Source: Phaeodactylum tricornutum CCAP 1055/1 (taxonomy: Eukaryota; Bacillariophyta; Bacillariophyceae; Surirellales; Neidiaceae). From it: a stretch of 64,000 nucleotides of DNA. The DNA lies in contig NC_011692.1 of assembly GCF_000150955.2 (NCBI RefSeq), positions 248,001 to 312,000 on the forward strand, in the 5' to 3' direction. The notes beneath the pieces were generated by a model. The model saw nothing but the letters and a program-made list of their open reading frames with translations. It did no database searches and was not told where the DNA came from. The position numbers and the translations under genes were made by a program. This document shows, piece by piece, positions 41,787 through 52,600 of the stretch. Every line of letters begins with the position of its first letter. Position 1 is the stretch's first letter.

Positions 41787-42945
41787 GACGACGGCGTACC
41801 GGTGACAAAAGGTACCGCACTGAACGTATTGACCGTTAATACGCACATGATTCCCTTCTAGTAGGAGCAAACCAAACGCCAAGGCTTCGGCAGTGCCCCA
41901 TTTGATACCTTCGCCATTTCCCGACGCGCCTTAAAGATTTTGGCCATTTGATGGTACAATTTAAAATTGGCTGGAACCGTTCCGGCTCGGATTCCTATCT
42001 TGCGCAAAGTCCATCTCATTGCCGGTAGGACGAATACGACTAATCTGCGACGGACCTTTGAAACTGGTCCACCTGGAGCTCAACCAATCCGCCTCCTTTT
42101 CCACATACATCTTGGAAGCTTCCAAATCCTTCTCGTAGCTTTCCAGCGTAAAGTCACGGATCTCTTAACATCTTCTTTGGATAAGGTTCCTTCTTCAATC
42201 AATCACTTTTCGAAAATATCCAGGGTTGGTGGGTGTTGAGAGATTTCCTTATAGAGTTTGGGTTGTGTAAAGGCCGGCTGATCCAATTTGTTGGGACCAT
42301 TACGACGGTAGCAGACCATCTCGATAATGACATCCATGCCCCATTCGTGACGCCATTCGACGGCGGTCTCGAGTGCCGTCGATACTGCCAGGGGATCGTC
42401 GCCGTTGCAGTGAAAGATGGGGCAATTGAAGGCCTTGCCCAACGTCGACGAGTAGGGCATTGAGAGCGAATGTAGGGGGTTGGTGGTAAAGCCAATCTGA
42501 TTGTTGATGATGACGTGAATGGTTCCACCAACATCAAAATCGGGCACCTCGGCCATTTGCATGGTCTCGTAGACTACCCCTTGCCCGGCAAAGGCGGCGT
42601 CTCCGTGCAATAGGATTGGTAAAACGCTACGATATCTTCTTCTGGCTGACGGGCTTGGCAACATGCCCGGACAGCGAGAACATCTTTTTTTTCTAGAATG
42701 CACTGTGCCGGACCGAGTGCTTGCTCATTCGCAGCTTTGCCCGAGAACAACGGCTCGTGGGGTTCTTCGTTGTCCGAAATCTCTTCGGCGGCTTGCGAGT
42801 AAAAGCTGATCCCAACAAACCCCCTTTGTGACAGGATGAATTCGTGCTGATCCCCCTTACTGTCAAAGCCTAGCGTTGCTTTCTGTTTTTTCTCCTTTTT
42901 GTCGCCGCTGTCCAATATCTCAGCCAGTGTTGTACTTCACAGTCG
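41787..42945 (-). pseudogene. Captured fragment of 2-oxoglutarate dehydrogenase E1
   Basis: The reverse strand encodes, in shifting frames, the thiamine-diphosphate half of OGDH E1. The best piece (42203-42703) has VLPILLHGDAAFAGQGVVYETMQM, GGTIHVIINNQIGFTTNP, FNCPIFHCNGDDPLAV and DVIIEMVCYRRNG. Further down come FKGPSQISRIRPTGM and, at the end, [17 protein letters not shown], matching the HVRLSGQDVERGTFSHRH block. Upstream it starts around the GDVKYHLG block. At least two frame changes and a stop are visible, and NGHNE has become NGPNK. About 390 codons of a gene normally about 1000 codons long. The intact parent is not in this window. Confidence 0.88.
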
Positions 42946-43026
42946 TGAACAAGAAAGAGTTGGCTGCTGGGTGGAGAGTCAAAAATTTCATGGAAGGAAC
43001 TGGTGAATTGAATCTAAATGGCTATG

Positions 43027-43165
43027 CATAGTATATGGGGTTGTTCTTAATTAATAATATACTTATAAAGTATTTCCCGCGAGAATCAAAACACTTAGAA
43101 ACAGTGTGATTTTTCCCAAATAGCGAAAATTTCACCCTTGCTCATCCCAAATACCGAGTTTTCTC
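43027..43165 (-). repeat. Right terminal inverted repeat
   Basis: About 139 bp, reverse complement of the left repeat with a few substitutions in the outer part (for example ATTCGG against ACTCGG) and more inside. Confidence 0.9.
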
Positions 43166-43174
43166 AAAGATTTT
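43166..43174 (+). repeat. Right target site duplication of the Pack-MULE
   Basis: AAAGATTTT, identical to 41089-41097. Confidence 0.9.
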
Positions 43175-43550
43175 CGATGCTGTTGTGTACTTTTGTCCTT
43201 TTAAAAACGATCGTAAAGCATGTATACCATTTTCGTTTGCAGTTATGTTACTATAGTTGGAATTATGTCGTGAAGATTCCTGATTCTTCTGAAACTCCGG
43301 GTCTCTTTGATAGTCTTGGCTGCATTCATGCGGCAATTAGCTTCCAGTTGTCGTGCGAGAGAAGGACGGGCGAACAACGCAGAAAATGAATGTGGCCATG
43401 AGGACTGAGAAACCATCTCAGTATACAAATATTCAGAGCGCAAATACCAAAATCTACTTTGATTGATCCCTTCGCTTGGTTCGTTAGTTCTTCCTCTCCG
43501 CGTTTCGTGCGCTCCCTGCTCAGACTAGCTTGTTGGGAAGAGCACCAATC
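43175..43550. other. Spacer upstream of the i-AAA protease gene
   Basis: Host sequence right of the Pack-MULE; probably carries the protease promoter. No gene supported. Confidence 0.5.
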
Positions 43551-46093
43551 ATGAGTCGTCAGCTTTCCGTGTCCTCTCTTCATGCTGGACAGCTGCGTTA
43601 TCACGTGAGTGGTGGATGGTGGTGGGATTGCTTCCGCAACCAGTATTGATATCTACGGTCTATGCAACTTTACCGCACTTCAATGTATTCTGTTGATGAA
43701 AAAGTTGCTCATCGTACATACTTTTACCGTTTTTCCCATTATAGGATTTCGCCAAACTCCGAGAGCTCTACGCTCTGGGAAGAGCGTCGCATTATTCGAC
43801 GGTAGCTCGAGACACTGGTATTGTCAGAGCAAGCGGCTCGAAAGATCAGAGCATAGCGTCAGCATGGAAAGCAGATGTTGGTCCTATGCACAATACGACG
43901 CGTTCTTTCTTGACTTTTGGCTCATCCGCATCATCGAATCCGTTTACCCAGCTACTCCGTACACAGCAACTCAAGCGGCTGGAATCAGCCGCCAACGCGG
44001 CACCGCAAGACGGTGATACTCAATATCGCTTCCTGTACGAACTTGCCCAGGATCATCCGTCCGCCGTCATTGCCCGTATCCGACATCCCGCATTCAAACG
44101 ACACGCTCTCAACAGCAGCGCCGCGACGTTGTATCTGCAACTCCTGCAAAAGACCAATCAAGTCAGTCAACTCGATGTGGATGATATTTTGCAGCGCGTG
44201 TCACGCGGATTATCCGAGCACGAGTATGCCTACGGATTGACTCCCGACGTGTTGCACTCGTGGAAGAGTGAGGTGCAGGAAAAGAAACTTAGCAAGGCCG
44301 ATCAAGCGCAGCAATTGTTGCGCTTGTTCATGTCGGGAGGTGGAGCCGCCGCCGTAACCGGTGCCTCGGCTGCACTTGGAAGCGCTGGTGGAGTCATGAA
44401 CGGGGGCGCGCCTATGGCCATGCTCCAGAAAGGTCTCGATCCCAAAAATCCCATTCATGTACAACTCACTTCCGCCACGCCCTCAATCCGAGGCATGATT
44501 GGCTCGGCTCTGAAAACTGTCTTTATCGTCTCCATCGGATTTGCCTGTATTGGTGCCTTATTGGATGACAAAGGCATTGGTCGGGGCATGGGGGGAATGA
44601 ACTCGAATAGCAAACACGTTCAAGAAGCCGAACAAGACGGGCGTAAGGTCAAGTTTGAGGACGTTAAGGGCGTTGAGGAAGCCAAGGCGGAATTGGAAGA
44701 AATCGTCATGTACTTGAAAGATCCATCCAAATTTACACGTTTGGGCGGAAAACTCCCACGGGGCTTGCTCTTGACGGGACCTCCGGGAACCGGTAAGACA
44801 TTGCTAGCCAAAGCGATTGCTGGCGAAGCTGATGTACCCTTTTTTTATTCGAGTGGCTCCCAGTTTGAAGAAGTTTACGTTGGTTTGGGTGCCAAACGCA
44901 TCCGAGAATTGTTCGAAGCCGCCAAAAAGAAGGCACCGGCGATTATCTTTATCGACGAAATTGACGCCGTCGGTGGAACACGGCGGTTGAAGGATCAGTC
45001 GGCCTTGAAGATGACGCTGAACGAGTTGTTGGTGCAGTTGGACGGTTTCGACGAAAACAATGGTATTATTGTAATTGGAGCGACCAATTTCATGGAGTCA
45101 CTAGACGAGGCCTTGCTGCGACCAGGTCGGTTTGACAAGCACGTGTCGGTGCCGCTTCCAGATGTGGGTGGTCGCAAGGAGATTCTGGAAATGTACGCTA
45201 AGAAAACAAAACTTTCCAAGGACGTCGACTTGAATATTCTGGCGCGAGGCACAACCGGTTTTTCAGGGGCGGATCTTTTCAACCTTATGAATCAAGCCGC
45301 ATTGAAGGCATCAGTAGACGGATTGAACGCTATCAATATGACGGTTTTGGAATTCGCCAAGGACAAGATTCTCATGGGCGCCGAGCGAAAGACAGCAGTC
45401 ATTACCGCCGAAACGGCTCGATGCACCGCCTATCACGAAGCGGGTCACGCTCTTGTTGCGGTACTGACGGAAGGAGCGACACCGATTCATAAGGCAACGA
45501 TCATGCCGCGTGGTTCGGCGTTGGGAATGGTGACCATGTTGCCCGAAGGTGATCAGACTAGTCAGAGCTTAAAGCAGATGTTGGCTTTTTTGGATGTTGC
45601 CATGGGCGGTCGTGTTGCAGAAGAATTGATCTTTGGTAAACCGGAGGTGACGTCGGGTGCATCTAGCGATATTCTAAACGCGACTCGTGTAGCACGCAAC
45701 ATGGTGACCAAGTTTGGCTTCAGCGACGAAGTCGGCATCGTCTTTCATGGTGGCAATAACGGCGAAGAGAGTGCGTCAGCCGAAACACGGGCAAGGATTG
45801 ATAGTGAAGTCAAAAAGTTGACCGAGCAAGCCTACAAACGTGCCAAAGATTTGCTCTCACGGCATAGCGTAGAACACAAGTTACTGGCGGAAACGTTGCT
45901 AGAATACGAAACCTTGACCGGAGACGAAGTCCGAGCGTTAGTCAAGAGGCGCGAAAAGCCAAAGCGACCAGTAATAAACAAGACGGGCGGGTCGCGTGGT
46001 GATACTTCGATCATTACAGGAAACACTGGAAATGGGCGTGGCAAATCTCGATTACCAGGTCTCACCAAAGAAGAGAATGAGCGCCGACAATGA
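43551..46093 (+). CDS. YME1: Mitochondrial i-AAA metalloprotease (YME1/FtsH family)
   Basis: Two exons, join(43551..43604, 43745..46093), 140-bp intron, phase 0, 800 residues. Exon 1 codes [18 protein letters not shown] and joins to [15 protein letters not shown]. One membrane segment ([19 protein letters not shown], about residues 273-290) precedes the AAA domain, as in i-AAA enzymes. Walker A GPPGTGKT (363-370), pore loop YVG in EEVYVGLG, Walker B IIFIDEID (418-425), arginine fingers in LRPGRFDKH, and zinc site HEAGH (582-586). A Gly/Ala-rich stretch ([16 protein letters not shown]) lies before the membrane segment. Expected to degrade and unfold proteins at the mitochondrial inner membrane, facing the intermembrane space. 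The N-terminal [20 protein letters not shown] domain supports YME1 over plastid FtsH; the symbol is by family resemblance. Confidence 0.9.
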
Positions 46094-46250
46094 AATAAGG
46101 GGCGATTTTTTTGTTTGGACAATATAATACACCTTGGTAGGAGAGAGACAACAGACTATTGAAAAACTAAAAGGTAGGCTTTCTGGCTTTGAACTAATTG
46201 AAAAATTCTTGAATGAAAGACATCAGTAATTAAATTTATCCGGATCAAAT

Positions 46251-46752
46251 TTAAAGGATGGCACAGCACGATGACTCTGAGGGCACGTTAGCTTTCTTGT
46301 CCCCAATACCCAATAACTCCACCTCAAAATCCAAATCGGCGTTGGGAGGGATAACTCCACCAGCGCCTTGAGCCCCGTATCCCAAGTCGGATGGAATATG
46401 GAGGATTGCCTTTTCCCCCAAGCTCATTTGCGGCACCCCTTCGTCCCAGCCTTGAATGACGTCTCCTCGTCCAATTTTGAATTGGAATGGAGTTTTGCGG
46501 TCGTAGCTACTGTCAAACTTACTATTGTTCGAAGCCAATGTTCCTTTGTAGTGCATAGTGAGCATATCGCCCTTCTGGGGAAAGGTTTGCCCATCCCCTT
46601 CTCGTAAAATATCCTAAAACGAACCCACGACCCAATATGCGCTGACCGTGAGTTTTTTTTTACTTTTAAGGCGATCTCGACGAACAACGATATCTGACAG
46701 AAGTAGTATGCCTTCACTTGCTTGAACGGCATCGTACCTTTGTAAGCGGCAT
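46251..46752 (-). CDS. FKBP-type peptidyl-prolyl isomerase with CaaX box (FKBP-A)
   Basis: Two exons, complement(46251..46613, 46738..46752), 124-bp intron; exon 1 is only five codons (MPLTK) and joins to [26 protein letters not shown], restoring the canonical FKBP12 N-terminus. 125 residues. Active-site residues of FKBP12 are present: Tyr in MHYKG, Phe and Asp in [21 protein letters not shown], and [23 protein letters not shown]. Catalyses cis-trans isomerisation of Xaa-Pro and would bind FK506 or rapamycin. The C-terminus ends CAIL, a CaaX box; final Leu predicts geranylgeranylation, so this copy is probably membrane-attached. A paralogue lies at 56926-57495. Confidence 0.9.
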
Positions 46753-47132
46753 TTTGGGGTCCACTTATGACGATCTCGAGGGTGCTAGAGTGTATCGTGG
46801 TGGCTACTTTGGAGGTAAGATAATGTAGCGATTTCTAGCATTCCACAGTTTGTTCCAAACGATCCTTATCGTGATGTGTATCCTCCCTAAATAGAGAGGT
46901 ATTACATCAACCTGCATGGTCTCTGTATCAGGCATAGTCAAGGATGGATGACCCGAAATGTGCTTTTCCTACAGGCTTTCCTTCATGTTCCATTGGATTC
47001 ACCCGTCAATTCGTGTTGTGTGAGGACAGAAGGAGATTTCGTGTAATTATAAATGTCGTCGCGACACATAACCAAATTAAACTCACAGTCAACGTTATTT
47101 TTAACAAAGGAGTTCCAAAATGAACGCCTCGC
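46753..47132. other. Spacer left of the LTR element
   Basis: Upstream of FKBP-A. Holds an exact CTCACAGTCA at 47082-47091 and, 28 bp later, an ATG (47120) followed by five codons before the LTR element begins. This may be the 5' end of a host gene into which the element inserted. Confidence 0.4.
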
Positions 47133-47431
47133 TGATTCAGTATGGCCATACAGACCCGGATTTGGGTGTACGAGGATGACCTGTGACGTAGTCATTGGGG
47201 TTATCCTTCGGTCATGAAACTAGTCTAAACCTTGGGCACATCGGATGATGTGCTCACTTATTTTATTATAAAGCACTTTGCAAGCTGTACTTCTAGTCCC
47301 CTTGTGTGCTTGGTTGACCAACATGCAAATTGATTGTCTCCGTGGATGCGGGACAATGGTCAACAAACTAATTCAATATAGTCCGGATATCGTGTTGACC
47401 AGAAATGTACCTACACGTGGATATCAAATCA
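47133..47431 (+). repeat. 5' LTR
   Basis: TGATTCAGTATGG ... GGATATCAAATCA, 299 bp; direct copy at 54084-54382. Confidence 0.93.
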
Positions 47432-48023
47432 GTTTATCAGACAACCCCTTTGGCATTGACAATGCCCCTCACCCACACAGCTCCGAAAGGAGTGGATTGG
47501 CCAGACGTTAGACTGCCATGAGTTTCTTCCGGTCTGTGGAACTTGACAGTAGCGTCGTGCGTTTCGAACCACCTACCAGTGGGATTCGTACAGTGGGAGA
47601 AACGAAACGGAACAGATCCCGATTCATTCCCAACGAACGGCTTTTAAGTCTTTGGGCCCGATTGGTCTTCGGATCCTTTGGTGATATCAGCTAAGTATAT
47701 TGGTATCAGATGGTCACTTGCGATCAACATCTAGTTATCCATATCTCAAAAGTCTTTTGTTTGCTCTATATTTCAATGTCATTGGGCCTACTATCACATA
47801 TCACCGGAATCGGTGGTACTGTTTGGTCCTCTGTCATCTGGCATATTCGGGTTGAAATGACCCGAAGAAGGGTCGGAAAGATCCTAGAATTCGCCATTCT
47901 TTCATGTCAGTCATTTACGAATTCTATCTCAAACACTGTTTTCTTTCACTTTTCTGAAAATTCAGCTGCAATTTTCCGAAATACCGTATTCACCAGTATA
48001 CAAAAATTTCCCACCATCTTACC

Positions 48024-49643
48024 ATGTCTGATATTGCTCCCAACAACCCTACCATCGACGACGCGTTCAACGCTGTTGTCGTTGACGGAACTGTTCAAGC
48101 CAATGTCGCCCCTGTTATCGAACATCCTAACGTTGCGAACGAAAACCCTGTCTTTCCCATTGTTGTTAACCATTATGACAATCTTCTTGCCATGACCGGA
48201 ATGAACATTGGTACCCGCAAGGCTCTCGTGTCGGAAGGGTTTGGCTCTATGTCCTCTTTGGTCCGCTTGATCACTAAGGACCTTGACTCCCTTGTCGATA
48301 TGATGAACAAGCAACACCGTGGAAAATCCTTCAAGAGCACTTATCCCCCTGGAACGGCTGATAACGAGAAGGAGATCCATATTGGCTTTAACTCTAAGTC
48401 AACTCTTTCGGTTATCATCCACTGGGCTGAACGTTTGAAACGTCTTGGAAAAGAGGTTCGTGCTGAGGACTACACGAGTGAAGTTGATCAGCTTGCCCGC
48501 GACCGCATGGAAGAGGAAAAGGAAATCCGCGAGGTGGCCAAGACCCAGACACCGGTCAAGCCTACTCCCCTCAAGGACATGACCAAATGGCGTTCTTTCT
48601 TCGAGAATTGGCACCAGTACATGAGTTGCTGTCGCGGTCCCTCGCTGACCCCCCTCACGTATGTTTACCGTACTCAGGAGGAGCCTGAAACTGCCCCCCT
48701 TGAAGATTATGACGACATGGATGCTTACTTGGTGGCCCAGACGATTTTATCGGGTCCCAAGTTTGTAATTGACAACAAGCGAGTTTTTGATGAATTCAAA
48801 GAGGCAATTACCACGACCGGCCCAGGATGGGCTTTCATTAAGGAGTTCAACAAGGGCAAGAACGGTCGCGCTGCTATTTTGAAGTTGAAGGCACAGGCAG
48901 AAGGAACCCTCAACGAATCTATTCGTCGGGATGATGCAATCAAAATCTTGTCAACAACAACATACAGCGGTCCTAGTCGCAATTGGAACATTGACACCTT
49001 GTTGCAGAAATTCCAATATGCGGTCTCTGAGCTGGTCGAAATTGACGGGGCCTCTTTACCGGATGGCCAGCTTGTCACCTACTTGGTGCAGGCACTCAAA
49101 GATCCCAGTTTGAGTTACGTTCGCGACACTATTCGCACTAATGCTACCTACCGGAACAGTTTCCACGAGGCTCAGCTTTTTGTGAAAACGTTCGTTTCTT
49201 CATCTTCGATCAAGACCGAAACAACGCCCCGACAGATAAATGATGTTCAGACGTCCAATGGTGGATCTGGTGGTGGAAAATCAGGTGGCGGTGGAAAAGG
49301 AGGAAGCAAGTCGGGCCCTATTAAGGGCCCAGTTACGGCTCGTAGTTATTCTCCAGGCGAATGGAAGAGTCTTACCAAAGAGCAGCAAGAGAAAGTGAAG
49401 TCTATGCGTTCTAAGAAGAAGCAAGTGAGCAAACCAAGCGAAGAAAAGGAACGCAGTGTTGACAGTGTCTCGCGGGAGGATACCGCAGGCATTAAAGAAG
49501 ATCATGCCAATGATAAGTCTCAACCGATAGACGATGCTGCCGGTCTTCAATTTGGACGTGGTGCACACAAAAAATCGGTTGGATTTGTCATGGATAAAGC
49601 TTCTCCCTCTGGAAACGGAGCGAAGAAGCAGAAACTATTGTGA
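48024..49643 (+). CDS. gag: Gag-like protein of the copia element
   Basis: 539 residues. Large Gag with a helical core and a Gly/Ser/Lys-rich basic C-terminal region (GGGKSGGGGKGGSKSG) in place of an evident CCHC zinc knuckle. Position after the leader and before pol identifies it. Confidence 0.85.
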   Translation: MSDIAPNNPTIDDAFNAVVVDGTVQANVAPVIEHPNVANENPVFPIVVNHYDNLLAMTGMNIGTRKALVSEGFGSMSSLVRLITKDLDSLVDMMNKQHRGKSFKSTYPPGTADNEKEIHIGFNSKSTLSVIIHWAERLKRLGKEVRAEDYTSEVDQLARDRMEEEKEIREVAKTQTPVKPTPLKDMTKWRSFFENWHQYMSCCRGPSLTPLTYVYRTQEEPETAPLEDYDDMDAYLVAQTILSGPKFVIDNKRVFDEFKEAITTTGPGWAFIKEFNKGKNGRAAILKLKAQAEGTLNESIRRDDAIKILSTTTYSGPSRNWNIDTLLQKFQYAVSELVEIDGASLPDGQLVTYLVQALKDPSLSYVRDTIRTNATYRNSFHEAQLFVKTFVSSSSIKTETTPRQINDVQTSNGGSGGGKSGGGGKGGSKSGPIKGPVTARSYSPGEWKSLTKEQQEKVKSMRSKKKQVSKPSEEKERSVDSVSREDTAGIKEDHANDKSQPIDDAAGLQFGRGAHKKSVGFVMDKASPSGNGAKKQKLL

Positions 49644-49655
49644 AATGCGGCCGCG

Positions 49656-52600
49656 GTGGCTTGCGTTTTGGGGACTGAAATACGCAAGGCACCGGACAGA
49701 GAAATAGTTGCCCTCACCTCTACACGCAGTATTGGGGATGTCAATTCAGGCTCGAATCACCACATTGGAGCTAGATGCGAATTGGATTCCCATGCGGACA
49801 CATGCGTTGCTGGGGCTAACACTATCCTCATTAGTGACTCGCAAAAGTCCGTTACCGTTCGACCTTTTTCGGGGGAATACTTAGCAATGACAAATATTCC
49901 TATTGGAACGGTCGCTACGGCCTACACGGTACCAGATGATGGACGAGTGGTGATTCTAATCATTAATCAGGCTCTCTACTTTGGGGACCGATTGAAGAAC
50001 ACACTACTCACCCCAAACCAGATGCGAGATTACGGTATTGAAGTCGACGATGCCCCTCGGCAGTATGTTGCCGGCTCTCAACACTCCTTATATGTTCCTG
50101 ATTCTAACTTACGGATTCCGCTGCAGCTGCGCGGTATATTCTCGTTTTTGGAATCGCGGAAACCCACGCAACAGGAAATGGACGAGTGTGAGCATATTGT
50201 ACTCACCTCCGATGCGCCGTGGGAGCCATGCTCGGTTGAATTTGCCAATCGAGAGCAAGAGGCCGTCAGAAGTGACCGTCGCGTATCTTTGGTGGACTCT
50301 GGGGGAAATTCCACTGGCCAGGTGCATTACATAGCATACCCGAGTGACACTCGGACTGTTGCAGCTGCCCAACAAGTACTCGAAACATTTCGGTCCCTAA
50401 CCGAAATTGAATTTTGTGAGACCGAATTGGTGGACCGCTTAATTGCTTGCGTTAATGTCGCTTCGGACGACCACTGTGGAGACGGGTTGGACGGACGTGC
50501 TGATCCGGACGTATACCCAGATGCAGACGACTTCATAAGAGTTGTCTCCGGTATGACGTCAAGCGAACGAAAGTCAGCGTTGACTCCTGAGGTTTTGTCG
50601 CGACGATGGAATATTGGCTTAGATTCGGCCAAACGGACCCTGCAAGTAACAACACAGAAAGGCGTGAGAACTGTGTTGCACCCTTTGACTCGACGGTACC
50701 GGACCCGGCAGTCTCATCTGCGATTCCCTACCATTCGGACAAAGGTTTACACAGACACTATGTTTTCCTCCGTTACTTCCATTCGTCAGTACAAGTGTGC
50801 CCAGGTTTTTACCACAAACACTGCCTATTTGCGCGTTTACCCTCTGCAATCCAAGCAGAATGCCCCGGATGCCCTCATGAAATGGATCCAGGACGTCGGG
50901 GTAATGAGTGACCTTGTCTATGATGGGTCTAAAGAGCAGGGAGGTGGCAAGCATTGGCGTGAGATTGAACAACGCCATCACATACAACGGCACGTAACGG
51001 AACCACACAGTCAGTGGCAGAATCGAGCTGAGGGGGAAATCCGAGAGATTAAGAAATCTGTTCGCCACCGTTTACAAGCATCCCGAGCACCAAAACAACT
51101 TTGGTGCTTCTGTACGGAATGGGTGTCGGCCGTCCGACGGTTGACAGCCCTTAGCCTGCCTGCTTTGAACGGCCGCGTCGCAACGGAACTTCTGGAGGGG
51201 GAGACCCCAGACATTTCAGAATACGCACAATTTGACTGGTATGAACCAGTATGGTTCATTGATCCGACCTCTTCCTTCCCGGAACCTAAGCAAAAGCTTG
51301 GTCGTTGGATTGGGGTTGCATCGGATGTGGGGCAGGCCATGACCTTTTGGATTTTACCAAAGTCCTGCTCCCCAATTGCGCGTTCCTCGGTAGCTCGAGT
51401 TGACCCTGATGTGTCCTGCACGGACGAGCTTAAAGCTGATCTTGCCATGTTAGACTTGTCCATTGACAATAAAATTGGCAATAACAAAACTGCAGAACAG
51501 AACAAAGAAATTGACAGCTCGCTCGGCAACCTGGTGTCGGGTCCAGCTGACGATTTATTTGAAAAGGTAGCCAACGAAGAGTTTTATCCGCTCGAAGAGG
51601 CTGCTGAAAAAGCCGAAGCTGATGATTTTACGCCCGAATCCATGGACGAGTATCTGACAGCTGAAGTTTTACTTCCATTTGGTGGTGAATTGTTACGTGG
51701 GGTGGTTAAAGCTCGGAAGCGCGATGCCGACGGAAACCCTCTGGGGACTCGGAACAGCAACCCAATTCTAGACACCCGCGAGTATGAAGTCGAACTCCCA
51801 GATGGATCCACAAATGTTTATTCTGCTAACATCATTGCTGAAAACATGTATTCCCAGATTGACGATGAAGGCCGCGAGTTTCTCCTGATGCAGGAGATCA
51901 CCGACCATAAAGTCGACGGAAATGCAGTGACCAAGGACGACGGCTTCACTGTACTGAAAAATGGCGAACGAAAACCCCGAATGACCACAAAAGGCTGGAA
52001 GCTTTCAGTACTGTGGAAAGACGGTACTTCGACTTGGGTCCCTCTTAAAGACCTGAAAGAGTCGAACCCGTTGGAAGTCGCTGAGTATGCAGTCGCAAAT
52101 AAAATTGCGGAAGAACCTGCGTTTGCTTGGTGGGTGCGACAAGCACTTCGTGTGAGAGACAGATCCATTAAAAAGGTGAAGTCGAAATATTGGAAGCGCT
52201 CGCACAAATATGGAATTGAATTACCTCACTCTGTGGGGGAAGCCCTTCGAATCGATAAAGAAACGGGGACCACTTTCTGGCGCGATGGAATTGCGAAAGA
52301 AATGAAAAATGTGATGCCTGCGTTTGAATTTCGCGACGATGACCGTATGCCCGTCGGCCACAAAGAAATCACCTGTCACATGATTTTTGATATCAAGGCG
52401 TTCTCATTACAGCGTAAGGCGCGCCTGGTGGCTGGTGGTCATACAACAGATCCTCCTAAGGATATGACTTTTGCAAGTGTCGTATCTCGGGACAGTGTGA
52501 GAATTGCTTTCCTATTGGCGGCTTTGAACGATCTAGACATTTTAGCGGCTGACGTACAGAACGCATACTTGAACGCAGCGACAAAAGAGAAAGTTTGGAC

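Larger units (their letters stand above)
41098..43165. mobile_element. Pack-MULE: non-autonomous Mutator-like transposon carrying host gene fragments
   Basis: 2068 bp bounded by long terminal inverted repeats (41098-41238 and 43027-43165) and by a perfect 9-bp direct repeat, AAAGATTTT, at 41089-41097 and 43166-43174. A 9-bp target duplication with long inverted repeats is the hallmark of the Mutator superfamily, and the termini begin GAGAAAA, similar to GAGATAA of maize Mu. No transposase is present. The interior is two host gene fragments placed tail to tail: a phospholipase C PH-domain piece (plus strand) and a 2-oxoglutarate dehydrogenase E1 piece (minus strand). This is the definition of a Pack-MULE as known from plants. 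It inserted between the coiled-coil gene and the mitochondrial protease gene. The repeats differ at several positions, so it is not brand new. Confidence 0.9.

Noticed and set aside
43175-43550. Possibility that the Pack-MULE extends beyond 43165
   Set aside because: Inverted repeat homology and the 9-bp duplication both end cleanly at 43165 and 43174.
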